Part shown: piece after piece, positions 8,235-16,599 of the stretch | Position numbering within the stretch: position 1 is the stretch's first letter | How the letters are laid out: every line of letters begins with the position of its first letter | NCBI GenBank assembly: GCA_025358305.1 | Contig: JANYJZ010000037.1 | Span: forward strand, 24,987-88,986 | DNA from: Ignavibacteriota bacterium | GTDB lineage: Bacteria > Bacteroidota > Ignavibacteria > UBA10030 > SZUA-254 | Length of the DNA: 64,000 nucleotides | Direction of reading: 5' to 3' | The notes under the pieces: model-generated | Databases searched by the model: none | Seen by the model: only the letters and a program-made list of their open reading frames with translations | What the model was told of the DNA's origin: nothing | Program-made: the position numbers and the translations under genes

Positions 8235-11200
8235 TCAGTCAAAATCAAAGCCGAACAGGACCCCGACGTGGAAGTTCCATTCTTTTCCATACGTCACGGT
8301 CGTGCCGCTGCTTGCGATATAGTGGTTGAACTGGTCGAGGCCGTACGTGGCGTTGAAGAAGATCCTCGTCGGATACGAATAGTAGGAGAACGCCTCGAGC
8401 CGAAGCTCCATGCCGACGTCGCGCTTGAACTTCTGGCCCTTGAGCCCCCCTTCGGTCCAGGCGTTGCCGACGTCGCCGTAGACCGCCGCGTAGAGCTTGT
8501 CGAAGTAGAGCTGCGCGACGCGCAGGTCGATGTGCTCGGCGACCGGGAACCGGTACGTCAGGTTCATCGTAGCGAACTCGTTCCCTCCGAGGGAGTAGAA
8601 GGGGTACCCCTTCATGCCGGCGAGCCCGCCGATGTAGAAGTCGAAGAAGTCGTCGACCGCGGGGCCGAAGATCGTCCCGCCCCGGACCTGTGCCGAAAGC
8701 GTGTGGCGGCCCCAGGGGAGGCGCCGGGATTCCCGCCAGCTCGCCTCGAGCTTGTGGAACGACGGGTGCTCGTAGAGGTGGACGAGCTCCCCGCGGGAGT
8801 TCACCGTGTCGGTCGGGTTGAACTTGTTGAACTCATGGTCGTACCGCAGCCGGATCTTCGACCCGACCGGGTTGATCTCCTGGGTGCGCGAGGGGGCGAT
8901 CCCGTCGAAGGTCAATCCGACGGAAAGGTCGTTCCCGACGAGATAGAGGACGTCGGTCGCCTGCACGAGAAAGCCCGCCTCCGGCAGGAAGAACGACGAT
9001 AGCGAGGCCGTGTAGCGGCTGTGGGCGTAGCGGAGCTCGAGCTCGAGCGCCTCTGAGAAGATCTTCTGCTTGAACGCGATGTCAAGCTCGAGGAGGTGGT
9101 ACGCGATGCCGACCCCTATCGTATCGAGGGGAAGCGGGATGAACGAATCGGTCTTCCGGGTGATGTCGTACACCTCGAGCGACATCGCCGGCTCGAGGCC
9201 GAGCTGGTAGAACCCGGGGATCTTCCCGCGATAATCGACGGTGAAGAAAAGGTCGCGCTCCCCCTTGCGGTTCATCGCCGCGCTGGCAAAGAACCCGTAG
9301 TGCTCGAGGACGTCGTACGAGAACGCGTAGAAGCCCGGCTTGATGACGTCGATGCCCTTGTTCTTGGGGTTGTAATTGTCCACGCGGAGGAACGGCACGA
9401 TCGTGAGGCTCGTTGCGATGTTCTTGTACTTCGTGTCGGTGTACGAGGTCGCCGTCGTGTCGTTGAAATGCCGGAGCGCTTGCCAGTCGAACTCCTTCGG
9501 CGTTGCGGGCGGGTCGGAGGCGACGCCCGGCGCGAGCGGCGTGCGCTCAACGGCGAGCGGCGTGCGGTCGTAGCCGGCGGAGCTTGCGAGCGGCTTCGCG
9601 TCGGCGAGGAGGGAGAGCTTGTAGCCCGTCGAGGTGTAGTTCGCGAAGGCGACCTTCCCGTCGGGCGCGACGGACGGCATGAACGCGCCCCCCAGGACGT
9701 TCGTCACTTGCGCGGTCTCCTTCGTCCGGAGGTCGTACCGATAGATATTAAAGATGCCCGAGCGGTCGGAGGCGAAGACGACCGACGCGCCGTCGGCGCT
9801 GAAGACGCCGTTCCGCTCGTCGTCCGGGGTCGCCAACAGCATCGACACCTCTCCCCCGTCGGCGCTGACCGTCGCGAGGTCCCTCCCGTTCGTCAAGGAG
9901 TAGTCGAAGAGGATCGTGCGGCCGTCGGGCGACCAGGCCGGGTTGTAGACCTGCTCCCCCTGGGCGTAGTTCGTGCGGCGGGCCATGTTCTTCCCGTCGA
10001 TGTCCATGACGAAGAGGTTGAGCGTTCCGTCGGACCCGGCGACGTAGGCGATCCTCTTGCCGTCGGGGGATACCGCCGGCGAGCCGGCCCGACGCCCGAA
10101 TGTCAGGCGCGTCTCGTCCTTCTTCTCGATGTCGTAGGAGTAGAGGTCGAGGTAGTTCGACCAGTGCGCGTTGTCGCGGCTGTGCTTCGCGTAGTAGAGG
10201 CGCTTGCCGTCGGGGGACCAGGAGATGCCGGAGCGGACGCCCGGCTGGATGAGCTGTTCGGTCTTCGACGCGACGTCGTAGACGTAGAGGCCGGACTGGA
10301 AGAAGTAGTCCCCCTCTTTGTTGCTCGTGTAGGCGATCTTCTTCCCGTCGGGCGAGAACGCGGGGGAAAGGTTCGCGAACCCGACGCCGGCGAACTGTTC
10401 GCCCGCGACGACCTGACCTTCCAGGCTGGCGACTCGGTTCTTGTAGTCGCTCTTGAGGTACTCCTTCCACTCGTTGTAGACGTCAGAGCCGCTCTTGCCG
10501 ACGGCCCGTTCGATCGCGGCGTCGATCGTGAGCGTGGTCAAGGACGAGAGGTTCCGGGAGATCGCCGGAAGGGCCTCGTCCCCGTACCGGTCGTTGAGGT
10601 AGCGCACGAAGGAGAACCCGGCGTTGTACGACGACTCGTTCCCGAGGCTCGTCTTGCCGAACACCGCCATCTCGTTCCAGGAGAGCATGTTGCCGTCGAG
10701 GGCGTACATCCGAAGGATCATGTCACGGTGGGTGTCCCACGAATCGTACTGGAGCTCCTTGCGGTTGAACTGGGCGACGCCTTCGGCGAACCAGCTCGGC
10801 ACGACAAACCCTGAGATGGGGTACGAGACGATGGTGTTGGGGTAGCCGTAGAGGACGTCGGTGCGGCGTTCCGATTCATAGCCGAGCCACTGGAGGTAGA
10901 TGCCGGGGACCTTCCGGCCGAACTTGATCGTCGTCTGGATCTGGACGATGTGCGTGAACTCGTGCGTGATGACGTTTCGGAGCCAGTTGTGCGTCCCGCG
11001 CAGGTCGGTATCGAGCGACGGGGCCCAGATCTCGATCTTGTTGTCGAAGAAGTACGCCGCGCCGTTCGAGTAGTCGTCGTAATCCTTGATGATGAAGCTC
11101 ACCTTCGTGTCGGGGACGTGGTTGTAGAGCGTCGTCACCGGCCCGTAGATCTCCTCGGCCACCTTCGCGGCGATCCGCGCGGTCCGTTCCGTGCCTTCGT

Positions 11201-11330
11201 GGTAATGGACGTAAAAATGTTCCGTCTCGATGGTCCGCCATTCAAGTTCCGGGTGGTAGAAGTCGTCCTGGGCCCGTGCGCCGGAAAAGGCGATCACAGC
11301 GACAAACAGTGCACACAACGATCTCATCAT
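8235..11330 (-). CDS. Three-part secreted protein: MA-type zinc peptidase, PD40 beta-propeller and outer-membrane barrel
   Basis: The 1031-residue product starts with a signal peptide (cleavage after GARA, near residue 20). Residues 21-290 form a gluzincin-like peptidase: HEFTH at 123-127 and a third ligand Glu183 in SWFAEGVAQF, the spacing and W..EG signature of the peptidase MA clan. Residues about 305-600 contain repeated 'FSPDGKKIAY / WSPDGKRLYY / VSPDGKRIAY' PD40 (TolB-like) blades. The last 390 residues alternate hydrophobic and polar strands and include GGLAGMKGYP, recalling the Omp85/surface-antigen barrel. The start ATG overlaps the upstream lipoprotein stop (ATGATGA). The likely location is the outer membrane, with peptidase and propeller on one face. 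The substrate is unknown. Confidence 0.8.
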   Translation of the reverse strand: MMRSLCALFVAVIAFSGARAQDDFYHPELEWRTIETEHFYVHYHEGTERTARIAAKVAEEIYGPVTTLYNHVPDTKVSFIIKDYDDYSNGAAYFFDNKIEIWAPSLDTDLRGTHNWLRNVITHEFTHIVQIQTTIKFGRKVPGIYLQWLGYESERRTDVLYGYPNTIVSYPISGFVVPSWFAEGVAQFNRKELQYDSWDTHRDMILRMYALDGNMLSWNEMAVFGKTSLGNESSYNAGFSFVRYLNDRYGDEALPAISRNLSSLTTLTIDAAIERAVGKSGSDVYNEWKEYLKSDYKNRVASLEGQVVAGEQFAGVGFANLSPAFSPDGKKIAYTSNKEGDYFFQSGLYVYDVASKTEQLIQPGVRSGISWSPDGKRLYYAKHSRDNAHWSNYLDLYSYDIEKKDETRLTFGRRAGSPAVSPDGKRIAYVAGSDGTLNLFVMDIDGKNMARRTNYAQGEQVYNPAWSPDGRTILFDYSLTNGRDLATVSADGGEVSMLLATPDDERNGVFSADGASVVFASDRSGIFNIYRYDLRTKETAQVTNVLGGAFMPSVAPDGKVAFANYTSTGYKLSLLADAKPLASSAGYDRTPLAVERTPLAPGVASDPPATPKEFDWQALRHFNDTTATSYTDTKYKNIATSLTIVPFLRVDNYNPKNKGIDVIKPGFYAFSYDVLEHYGFFASAAMNRKGERDLFFTVDYRGKIPGFYQLGLEPAMSLEVYDITRKTDSFIPLPLDTIGVGIAYHLLELDIAFKQKIFSEALELELRYAHSRYTASLSSFFLPEAGFLVQATDVLYLVGNDLSVGLTFDGIAPSRTQEINPVGSKIRLRYDHEFNKFNPTDTVNSRGELVHLYEHPSFHKLEASWRESRRLPWGRHTLSAQVRGGTIFGPAVDDFFDFYIGGLAGMKGYPFYSLGGNEFATMNLTYRFPVAEHIDLRVAQLYFDKLYAAVYGDVGNAWTEGGLKGQKFKRDVGMELRLEAFSYYSYPTRIFFNATYGLDQFNHYIASSGTTVTYGKEWNFHVGVLFGFDFD

Positions 11331-11980
11331 CGGACAGTAAAGGCTGCGGTGGTTATCTGGTTCAGTTGAAGCGTGACGCTCGACGCGCCGAAGAGGCTCC
11401 CCTTGCGGAGTTCCAGGTCGATCTTCGGCAGCACGACGTACGTTCCTGCGTACTGGTCCTGCACGGTATAAATGTCAAAATTCTTGCCGACGGGGAAACG
11501 GTCCATCCCGATCGAAAACCGACCGCCCGCGTCGCTGTACGCCGTCGGCGTTCCCTCGACGATCCGGTGTTCGCGCTTCACCACGATGGTATCGAACGCG
11601 TACCTGACGATATACTCGCCGCTCGGAACGAACAACCCATGGGAATCGAAATAGTCCCACTGAAACCTCGGCACGTCGCCCGGAGCGCGGTAACTGAGGT
11701 AGAGCTGCCGCACGAATGCCCCCTGCAGCGTCGTCACGGAGACGTCGACGATCTTCGTCGGATCGGTCACGACCACGTGCGTCGTGTCGACCGGAGGAAC
11801 GCCGGCGGTGTCAAAATTGTACCAGAGCCGCACTTCCACGCTGTCGAGCGCGATCCCGCCGGTCGTCGTGACGGTCCCGCGGAGCTCATACCCGTCGGCC
11901 GCTTCCGGAACGACGTTGACCGGTTGGATCTCCCGGCAGGAGAGCGCGGCGAGACAGCAAGCGAACAGGAGCGCACGCAC
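11327..11980 (-). CDS. Probable exported lipoprotein, function unknown
   Basis: The 217-residue product begins with a short hydrophobic leader ending in a cysteine (LLFACCLAALSC, Cys15). The lipobox is imperfect because Leu is at -2 and Ser at -1. The mature part is beta-rich: a carboxypeptidase-regulatory-like stretch (YELRGTVTTTGGIALDSVEV) is followed by FDSHGLFVPSGEYIVRYAF, which resembles the FlgD-like Ig fold in which 'G..VPSGEY' precedes a strand. It lies between the M6-like gene and the peptidase-propeller-barrel gene, 13 bases from one and overlapping the other, so the three are probably co-expressed at the cell surface. Confidence 0.6.
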   Translation of the reverse strand: MRALLFACCLAALSCREIQPVNVVPEAADGYELRGTVTTTGGIALDSVEVRLWYNFDTAGVPPVDTTHVVVTDPTKIVDVSVTTLQGAFVRQLYLSYRAPGDVPRFQWDYFDSHGLFVPSGEYIVRYAFDTIVVKREHRIVEGTPTAYSDAGGRFSIGMDRFPVGKNFDIYTVQDQYAGTYVVLPKIDLELRKGSLFGASSVTLQLNQITTAAFTVR

Positions 11981-11993
11981 GCGTCAACTCCTC

Positions 11994-14900
11994 CTACTTC
12001 ACGACGGCGATCTTGATGACCGCAGAGCCGGCCGAGCCCGCTCCGTCAGCCTGAATGTGCGCGAAATAGACGCCGCTCTGGATCCCCGACACGTCCCAGA
12101 GGAGCTCATGGTCGGCGCCGCCCGACGAGGCGATATTCGGGAACTCCGCCACGAGGTCGCCGGCAAGGTCGACGATCTTGATCGAGACGGTCGCATCGGT
12201 GCCGACATACCACCGGATATGCGTCTTGAAGCCGTCCTCGGGCCCCACCGGGTTCGGCCAGTTATAGGACCGAGACGCCGGGAGGAGATCGGTCGAGATC
12301 ACGCGGACCGTCGTCGTGAAGCCTTCGTACCCGGAATGCCCCGCATCATGGAGATAGACCGGCCATGGCATCGCTGCTGGATCGTACGCCGCGCCGGTCT
12401 CGAACGCGTAGAGATAATGGTCTTCCGCCGCGACCGCGATGCCGACCTTGCCGGAAGCCGTCCGGAAGAGCGCCGGCGATGAACGTATGCCGCGTCCGGC
12501 CTGGACGGGAAATCCTTCCAGGCGGGCGCCGCGAGCATTGTACGCGTCGATCGCCCCTTCGACCGTGCCGACACAGACGTCGGCGACCTGGTCGCCGTCG
12601 ATGTCACCGACGACCGGCGAACTCTCGAGCGGGAACGCCGTCTGGACTGTGATCGGAAAATGATCGAGGATCGCGCCGTGCGCGTTGACCGCGATGATCG
12701 TGCGCCCCGCCGCGACGATGATATCCTTGTACCCGTCGCCGTCAAGGTCCGCGATCACGGGCGATGTCATCACGTCCGCGTGCAGATCGATTGGGAACGG
12801 CGCGATCATATGAAGAGAAGAGTCGAGAACGGCGAGCATCCCGCTCTTGGAGACAACGACGATCTCCGGGATCCCGTCGTGGTTCAGGTCTCCCACCGCA
12901 GGAGATCCGGAGATGTGGAACCCGAGGTCTAGCCGGCGCAGCGTATCGGCCGGGAGTCCGAGTTCGACCGACTGCGTATCGCCCGCCGCGGCAAGGATGT
13001 CCGTGGACCCAAGCGTGGAAACACCCGAGAGCAGATCGTGTTGACCGCTGATGGAGACAAATGCGCCGGACGCCCTGTTCATGGAGATATGCCCGCTTCC
13101 GCCCCAGACGAGGTATGAAGGCGTTGCGGTCACCACCACCGGGCTCAACAGCTCGGGCGGAAAGCGCGTCACGCCCGTCGAGTAGAGGAGATCAGGTGCG
13201 TTGTCCGCATTGCCGTCCAGGGGAGAGTAGACCGCGGCCGTACCGGACGCATGCGACCACTGGGAGGCGTGTGAGAAGACGGCTATTTCCGACTTGCCGT
13301 CGCCTGTGATGTCGGCCGCCGCAACCTGGTCATAGGATTGTCCGACCGAGCCGAGGAACAGCGACGTCGGAAAATAGGTTGAACCGTTCTGCCGCCAAGC
13401 GAGCACCTGCCCGTCCGACGTGTAGGTCGTATCGGACGCTGACGCCCTGCCGGTCGTCGTCACAAGGAGTTCCGGCACGCCGTCGCCGTCAAGGTCTGCC
13501 ACGAGGACTCCCGAGGCGTCAGGGGCGGACCCAAGGGCTTTCGGAAATCCCGCCATCGGCCGGATCTCGGCGTCCCCGAGCTCGATCCGCGCGGTCATCC
13601 GGGGTCCGCGGGCCGAAAAGTCCTTCACCGTAATGTGGCTGTTCGCCAGATCGTTGGAGAGGCTGCTGGGGTTGGAATTCGGCGTGAACGCATTGGACCG
13701 GAGACGCAGCGGCGCGGCGTTCCCCTGGAACCAGAAGTCGAGCGCGGTGCCGTCCTCGCTTCCCGAACCGGCCGACAGGAACCCGTACGACTGGCCGATG
13801 TCCTGCGACCCGTCCGCTTCTTCGAGATCGACTCCGCGGCGGTCCGGGTCGGCGTTCACCGTCCCAGCCGCGATGTTGGCCTCGATGACGTTCTCGTCGA
13901 TGTGCCAGATGAGAATGCCGCCGTCGAAGAACTCGTGCGTGCGGCTGCTGACACCGCCGGGGAGGCTCCAGTCGAACTCGTCGACGTCGGTGATGACGCC
14001 GTCGAGGTCGGACTGGTTAAACGCGTTGAACCCCGTTGTGTCCTGCGGGAACTGCTTCACGGTCGTCACGCCGCCGCGGACCATCGTCACGTGCGCGCCG
14101 TCGCGCAAGGCGTCGCGGTTCCGGTTCTCGATCAGGAAATATTCCTTCGCGCTGATGGGAACGCGGTAGACCGTATCGGGGGAGCCGGCGACGCCGACGG
14201 CCGGAAGATCGTAGACGTTGCTCCCCGGTGGGACAGTGACGGGCTCCACCCAGCCGAGGCACCATCGCTCCCACGCGCTCGGTTCGGGAGGGAAGACGCC
14301 GTTCCAGCTAAAGATCGACTGCCCGTCCATGAGTCCGAAGCGCCCGATGCCCGAGCGGCCCGTCTTCGTGTTGAAGAGGTCCGGGAGGCCCAAGTGGCTG
14401 CCGATGCTCGCGGCAAGGAGTCCGTTGATGCTGAGTTCGAGGAGCGCCGAGCCGCCGATGGTGGAAATTTCACGGTTCTCCGTCTCCGGGAGGATCATCG
14501 AGCTCCTGATGTGGAACGAGCCGCCTGCGACGCTTACACCGTTATACGACGAGCCGAAGATCGTGTGGAGGCTCTGGATATTGAGATAGAGCGACGGGAT
14601 GTCGTACGGGGTGGGATCGTAGCCGTAGATGCTCACAAGATCGATGTCCCTCCCGACGCCCGCGTGGAAGAGAATGAAGCCGTCGTACTGATCGAACGGA
14701 AGCCCCGGCGTCAAAGAATCGACCTCGTGCCACGCATCCTCCATGAACGCGCCGAGCTGGGCGTTCGTCGCGCTCGAGCGCGGCGGGCTGTAGTGCTGCA
14801 TGTTGTGCGGAAGCCGGTAGACGCTGTCAAGGACGGTGCCGACGACGACGAGCGCGCCGTGGGAGACCTTTCGAAAATAGTTCTGTGCGAACAGAAGGTG

Positions 14901-15233
14901 GTTCTCGAAATAGTTCTTGTCGCGCGGCGCGGGATCGACCACGCCGGCCTGCGACATGGTCTGGTCGAAGCTGCCGGTCCCGGAGGTGCGGGTGTCGTTG
15001 TCCTCCTGGAATGCGATCATCGCCGCCAGGACGTGGAGCGTCTCGGCCGCGGAGGCCGCCGTGTGCGGCGGGTGCGCCAACCGGACCGCGTTCTGCGGCG
15101 CGAGGGCATGGCTGAAGATCGGCTGTATGGGCTTCTGCGCGATCGCGCCGGAGGCGAACAGCAGGACGAACAGACTGAGACGAGCTGGGATCGTGCGCAC
15201 GGAGATTTGTCCGAAGGTTAGTTCGTTCGACAT
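11994..15233 (-). CDS. Large secreted M6-like protein with degenerate zinc site, VCBS/FG-GAP repeats and T9SS sorting domain
   Basis: The 1079-residue product has a signal peptide (SLFVLLFASGAIAQ). It then has an M6 (immune-inhibitor-A type) metalloprotease-like domain (about 60-560) in which the HExxHxxGxxD site reads ASIGSHLGLPD (residues 275-285). Both zinc histidines and the catalytic Glu are lost while Gly282 and Asp285 remain, so peptidase activity is unlikely. Residues about 570-970 hold FG-GAP/VCBS calcium-type repeats (VLVADLDGDGVPELLV, VGDLNHDGIPEIVV, VIADLDGDGYKDIIV, VGDIDGDQVADVCV) that form a propeller. The C-terminus (YNWPNPVGPEDG ... SGVYFAHIQADG ... VIKIAVVK) is a T9SS type A sorting domain. 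A GTG at 15200 is an alternative start that shortens the signal n-region. Confidence 0.85.
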   Translation of the reverse strand: MSNELTFGQISVRTIPARLSLFVLLFASGAIAQKPIQPIFSHALAPQNAVRLAHPPHTAASAAETLHVLAAMIAFQEDNDTRTSGTGSFDQTMSQAGVVDPAPRDKNYFENHLLFAQNYFRKVSHGALVVVGTVLDSVYRLPHNMQHYSPPRSSATNAQLGAFMEDAWHEVDSLTPGLPFDQYDGFILFHAGVGRDIDLVSIYGYDPTPYDIPSLYLNIQSLHTIFGSSYNGVSVAGGSFHIRSSMILPETENREISTIGGSALLELSINGLLAASIGSHLGLPDLFNTKTGRSGIGRFGLMDGQSIFSWNGVFPPEPSAWERWCLGWVEPVTVPPGSNVYDLPAVGVAGSPDTVYRVPISAKEYFLIENRNRDALRDGAHVTMVRGGVTTVKQFPQDTTGFNAFNQSDLDGVITDVDEFDWSLPGGVSSRTHEFFDGGILIWHIDENVIEANIAAGTVNADPDRRGVDLEEADGSQDIGQSYGFLSAGSGSEDGTALDFWFQGNAAPLRLRSNAFTPNSNPSSLSNDLANSHITVKDFSARGPRMTARIELGDAEIRPMAGFPKALGSAPDASGVLVADLDGDGVPELLVTTTGRASASDTTYTSDGQVLAWRQNGSTYFPTSLFLGSVGQSYDQVAAADITGDGKSEIAVFSHASQWSHASGTAAVYSPLDGNADNAPDLLYSTGVTRFPPELLSPVVVTATPSYLVWGGSGHISMNRASGAFVSISGQHDLLSGVSTLGSTDILAAAGDTQSVELGLPADTLRRLDLGFHISGSPAVGDLNHDGIPEIVVVSKSGMLAVLDSSLHMIAPFPIDLHADVMTSPVIADLDGDGYKDIIVAAGRTIIAVNAHGAILDHFPITVQTAFPLESSPVVGDIDGDQVADVCVGTVEGAIDAYNARGARLEGFPVQAGRGIRSSPALFRTASGKVGIAVAAEDHYLYAFETGAAYDPAAMPWPVYLHDAGHSGYEGFTTTVRVISTDLLPASRSYNWPNPVGPEDGFKTHIRWYVGTDATVSIKIVDLAGDLVAEFPNIASSGGADHELLWDVSGIQSGVYFAHIQADGAGSAGSAVIKIAVVK

Positions 15234-15281
15234 GGGGGATATCCCACAACACCGGTGAGACGCGGGGAGCAGAATGAGAAA

Positions 15282-15325
15282 GCCCGCCCCGCGATGCTTC
15301 GAGTGAAGAACCTGTCGGGGCGGGC
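15282..15325 (-). terminator. Rho-independent terminator downstream of porV
   Basis: A perfect 10-bp stem, GCCCGCCCCG (15282-15291) with CGGGGCGGGC (15316-15325), has a 24-base loop. On the minus strand it is followed by CTTTCTCATTCT. It ends the porU-porV transcript before the M6-like gene. Confidence 0.7.
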
Positions 15326-15353
15326 GATCATCACTATGGGCCCGTTCGGCCTC

Positions 15354-16490
15354 TTAGCTCCCGCCCCAGGCGATGAGAAGCGTGAACCGCAAGGTTTCGC
15401 TCAAGGGGTGATTCTCCTCGATCGCGGAGAGGTAGCTGAAGTCGAAGCCGTAGACGTCGTAGCGCACGCCCGCGCCGAACGTCATGAACTTCCTGCCGCC
15501 GTAATTGGGGTTCTCGTAGAAGTACCCGAACCGGAGCGCGACGAGCTTCGGCGCGCCGTACCAGTACTCGATGCCGGTGCCGATGGTGACCTTCTTCAGG
15601 CCGCCGTCGCCCCAGGAGGTGAAGATGGCCTTGTAGAAGTTGTCGGGCTGGGGCGAGGTGATGACCGTCCCGTTCGAGTCCGTGATCTGGGGATACCGGC
15701 GCACGAGGAGCCGCGCGAAATCCACGACGATGTTCATGTTGTTGTACTCGCTCTTCACGATATTGGCCGCGATGCCCAAGCGGAGGTTCGTCGGAAGGGG
15801 ATCCGCCTGCTCCGCGTCGATGTACGTGAGCTTCGGTCCGAGGTTCGAGAGGTTCAAACCGACGCTGACGCGGTCGCCGATGTCGCCGAGCCCCGTCGGC
15901 TTCCAGAGAGTGGCGAGATCGAAGCTGATGCTGCTTGCGACGCCCTGGCGGTCCTGACCCTGCACGTTGAACGGCGCCAAGGAGCTGTGGATGAAGCGCA
16001 AGTTGAGGCCGACGCCGAAGTCGTTCGTAACCTTCATCGCGTAGCCGAGCGTTGCCGCGAGTTCGTACGCGCGGAACGTGTTGATGACCTCGGGGCCGTC
16101 CGGCGTCGTCTCATTGAACTCGCCGAGGCTCAGGTAGGTGACGCTCGCTCCGAGGGTCCCGCCCCAGTCGTCGAGATGGTTCCGGTAGGCCAGATAGTCG
16201 TAGAAGAGGTCGGACTGCTGGAACTGCGGAAGCCAAGCGGAGTGCGTCAGGCTGATCTCCTGCCCGGGAAGGAACGCCAGAGCTGCGGGATTCCAGAAGG
16301 ACGCGGAGGCATCATCCGCGAGAGCCGCCCCGGACTCGCCCATCGCATCTGCGCGGGCGTTCGGCGCGATCAGCAGGAACGGCACGGCTGATTCACCCTG
16401 ACCGAACAGCGCGTGGGGCGCAAGAGTCCCCATCACCAGGAGCGCGAAGAGCACCACCAGCGATACTCTCCCTGATTTTGTGAAAGCCAT
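15354..16490 (-). CDS. porV: T9SS outer-membrane shuttle protein PorV
   Basis: The 378-residue product is a FadL-like outer-membrane barrel. It matches PorV (LptO), which carries cargo sorting domains from the SprA pore to the PorU sortase. After a signal peptide (VVLFALLVMGTLAPHALFGQ) comes the hallmark LLIAPNARADAMGESGAALADDASASFWNP (cited here: APNARADAMGESGAALADD and FWNPAALAF), shared by PorV/PorQ. The mature chain alternates strands and ends in an aromatic-rich barrel terminus. Start 16490 is preferred to ATG 16496 because AAAGGA lies eight bases upstream of it but only two from the other. It has its own candidate promoter and lies 100 bases downstream of porU. Confidence 0.9.
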   Translation of the reverse strand: MAFTKSGRVSLVVLFALLVMGTLAPHALFGQGESAVPFLLIAPNARADAMGESGAALADDASASFWNPAALAFLPGQEISLTHSAWLPQFQQSDLFYDYLAYRNHLDDWGGTLGASVTYLSLGEFNETTPDGPEVINTFRAYELAATLGYAMKVTNDFGVGLNLRFIHSSLAPFNVQGQDRQGVASSISFDLATLWKPTGLGDIGDRVSVGLNLSNLGPKLTYIDAEQADPLPTNLRLGIAANIVKSEYNNMNIVVDFARLLVRRYPQITDSNGTVITSPQPDNFYKAIFTSWGDGGLKKVTIGTGIEYWYGAPKLVALRFGYFYENPNYGGRKFMTFGAGVRYDVYGFDFSYLSAIEENHPLSETLRFTLLIAWGGS

Positions 16491-16555
16491 AGTCATATTC
16501 CTTTAATGAAATGGATGTGTGAAGGTAGCGTAATTTAATTGCGTCAGGGGATTGA

Positions 16556-16584
16556 AATTTACCACCTTTCGCTGTGAGAAGCAA
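16556..16584 (-). promoter_or_regulatory. Candidate promoter of porV
   Basis: On the minus strand, TTGCTT (16584-16579), a 17-base spacer and TAAATT (16561-16556) sit about 60 bases before the porV start, in the porU-porV gap. porV can thus be transcribed apart from porU. Confidence 0.5.
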
Positions 16585-16599
16585 CTCGTTGAGAGCGTA

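Noticed and set aside
11994..15233. Active M6 metallopeptidase
   Set aside because: The zinc histidines and catalytic Glu are replaced by Ala, Ser and Ser, so calling it an active protease would be wrong.
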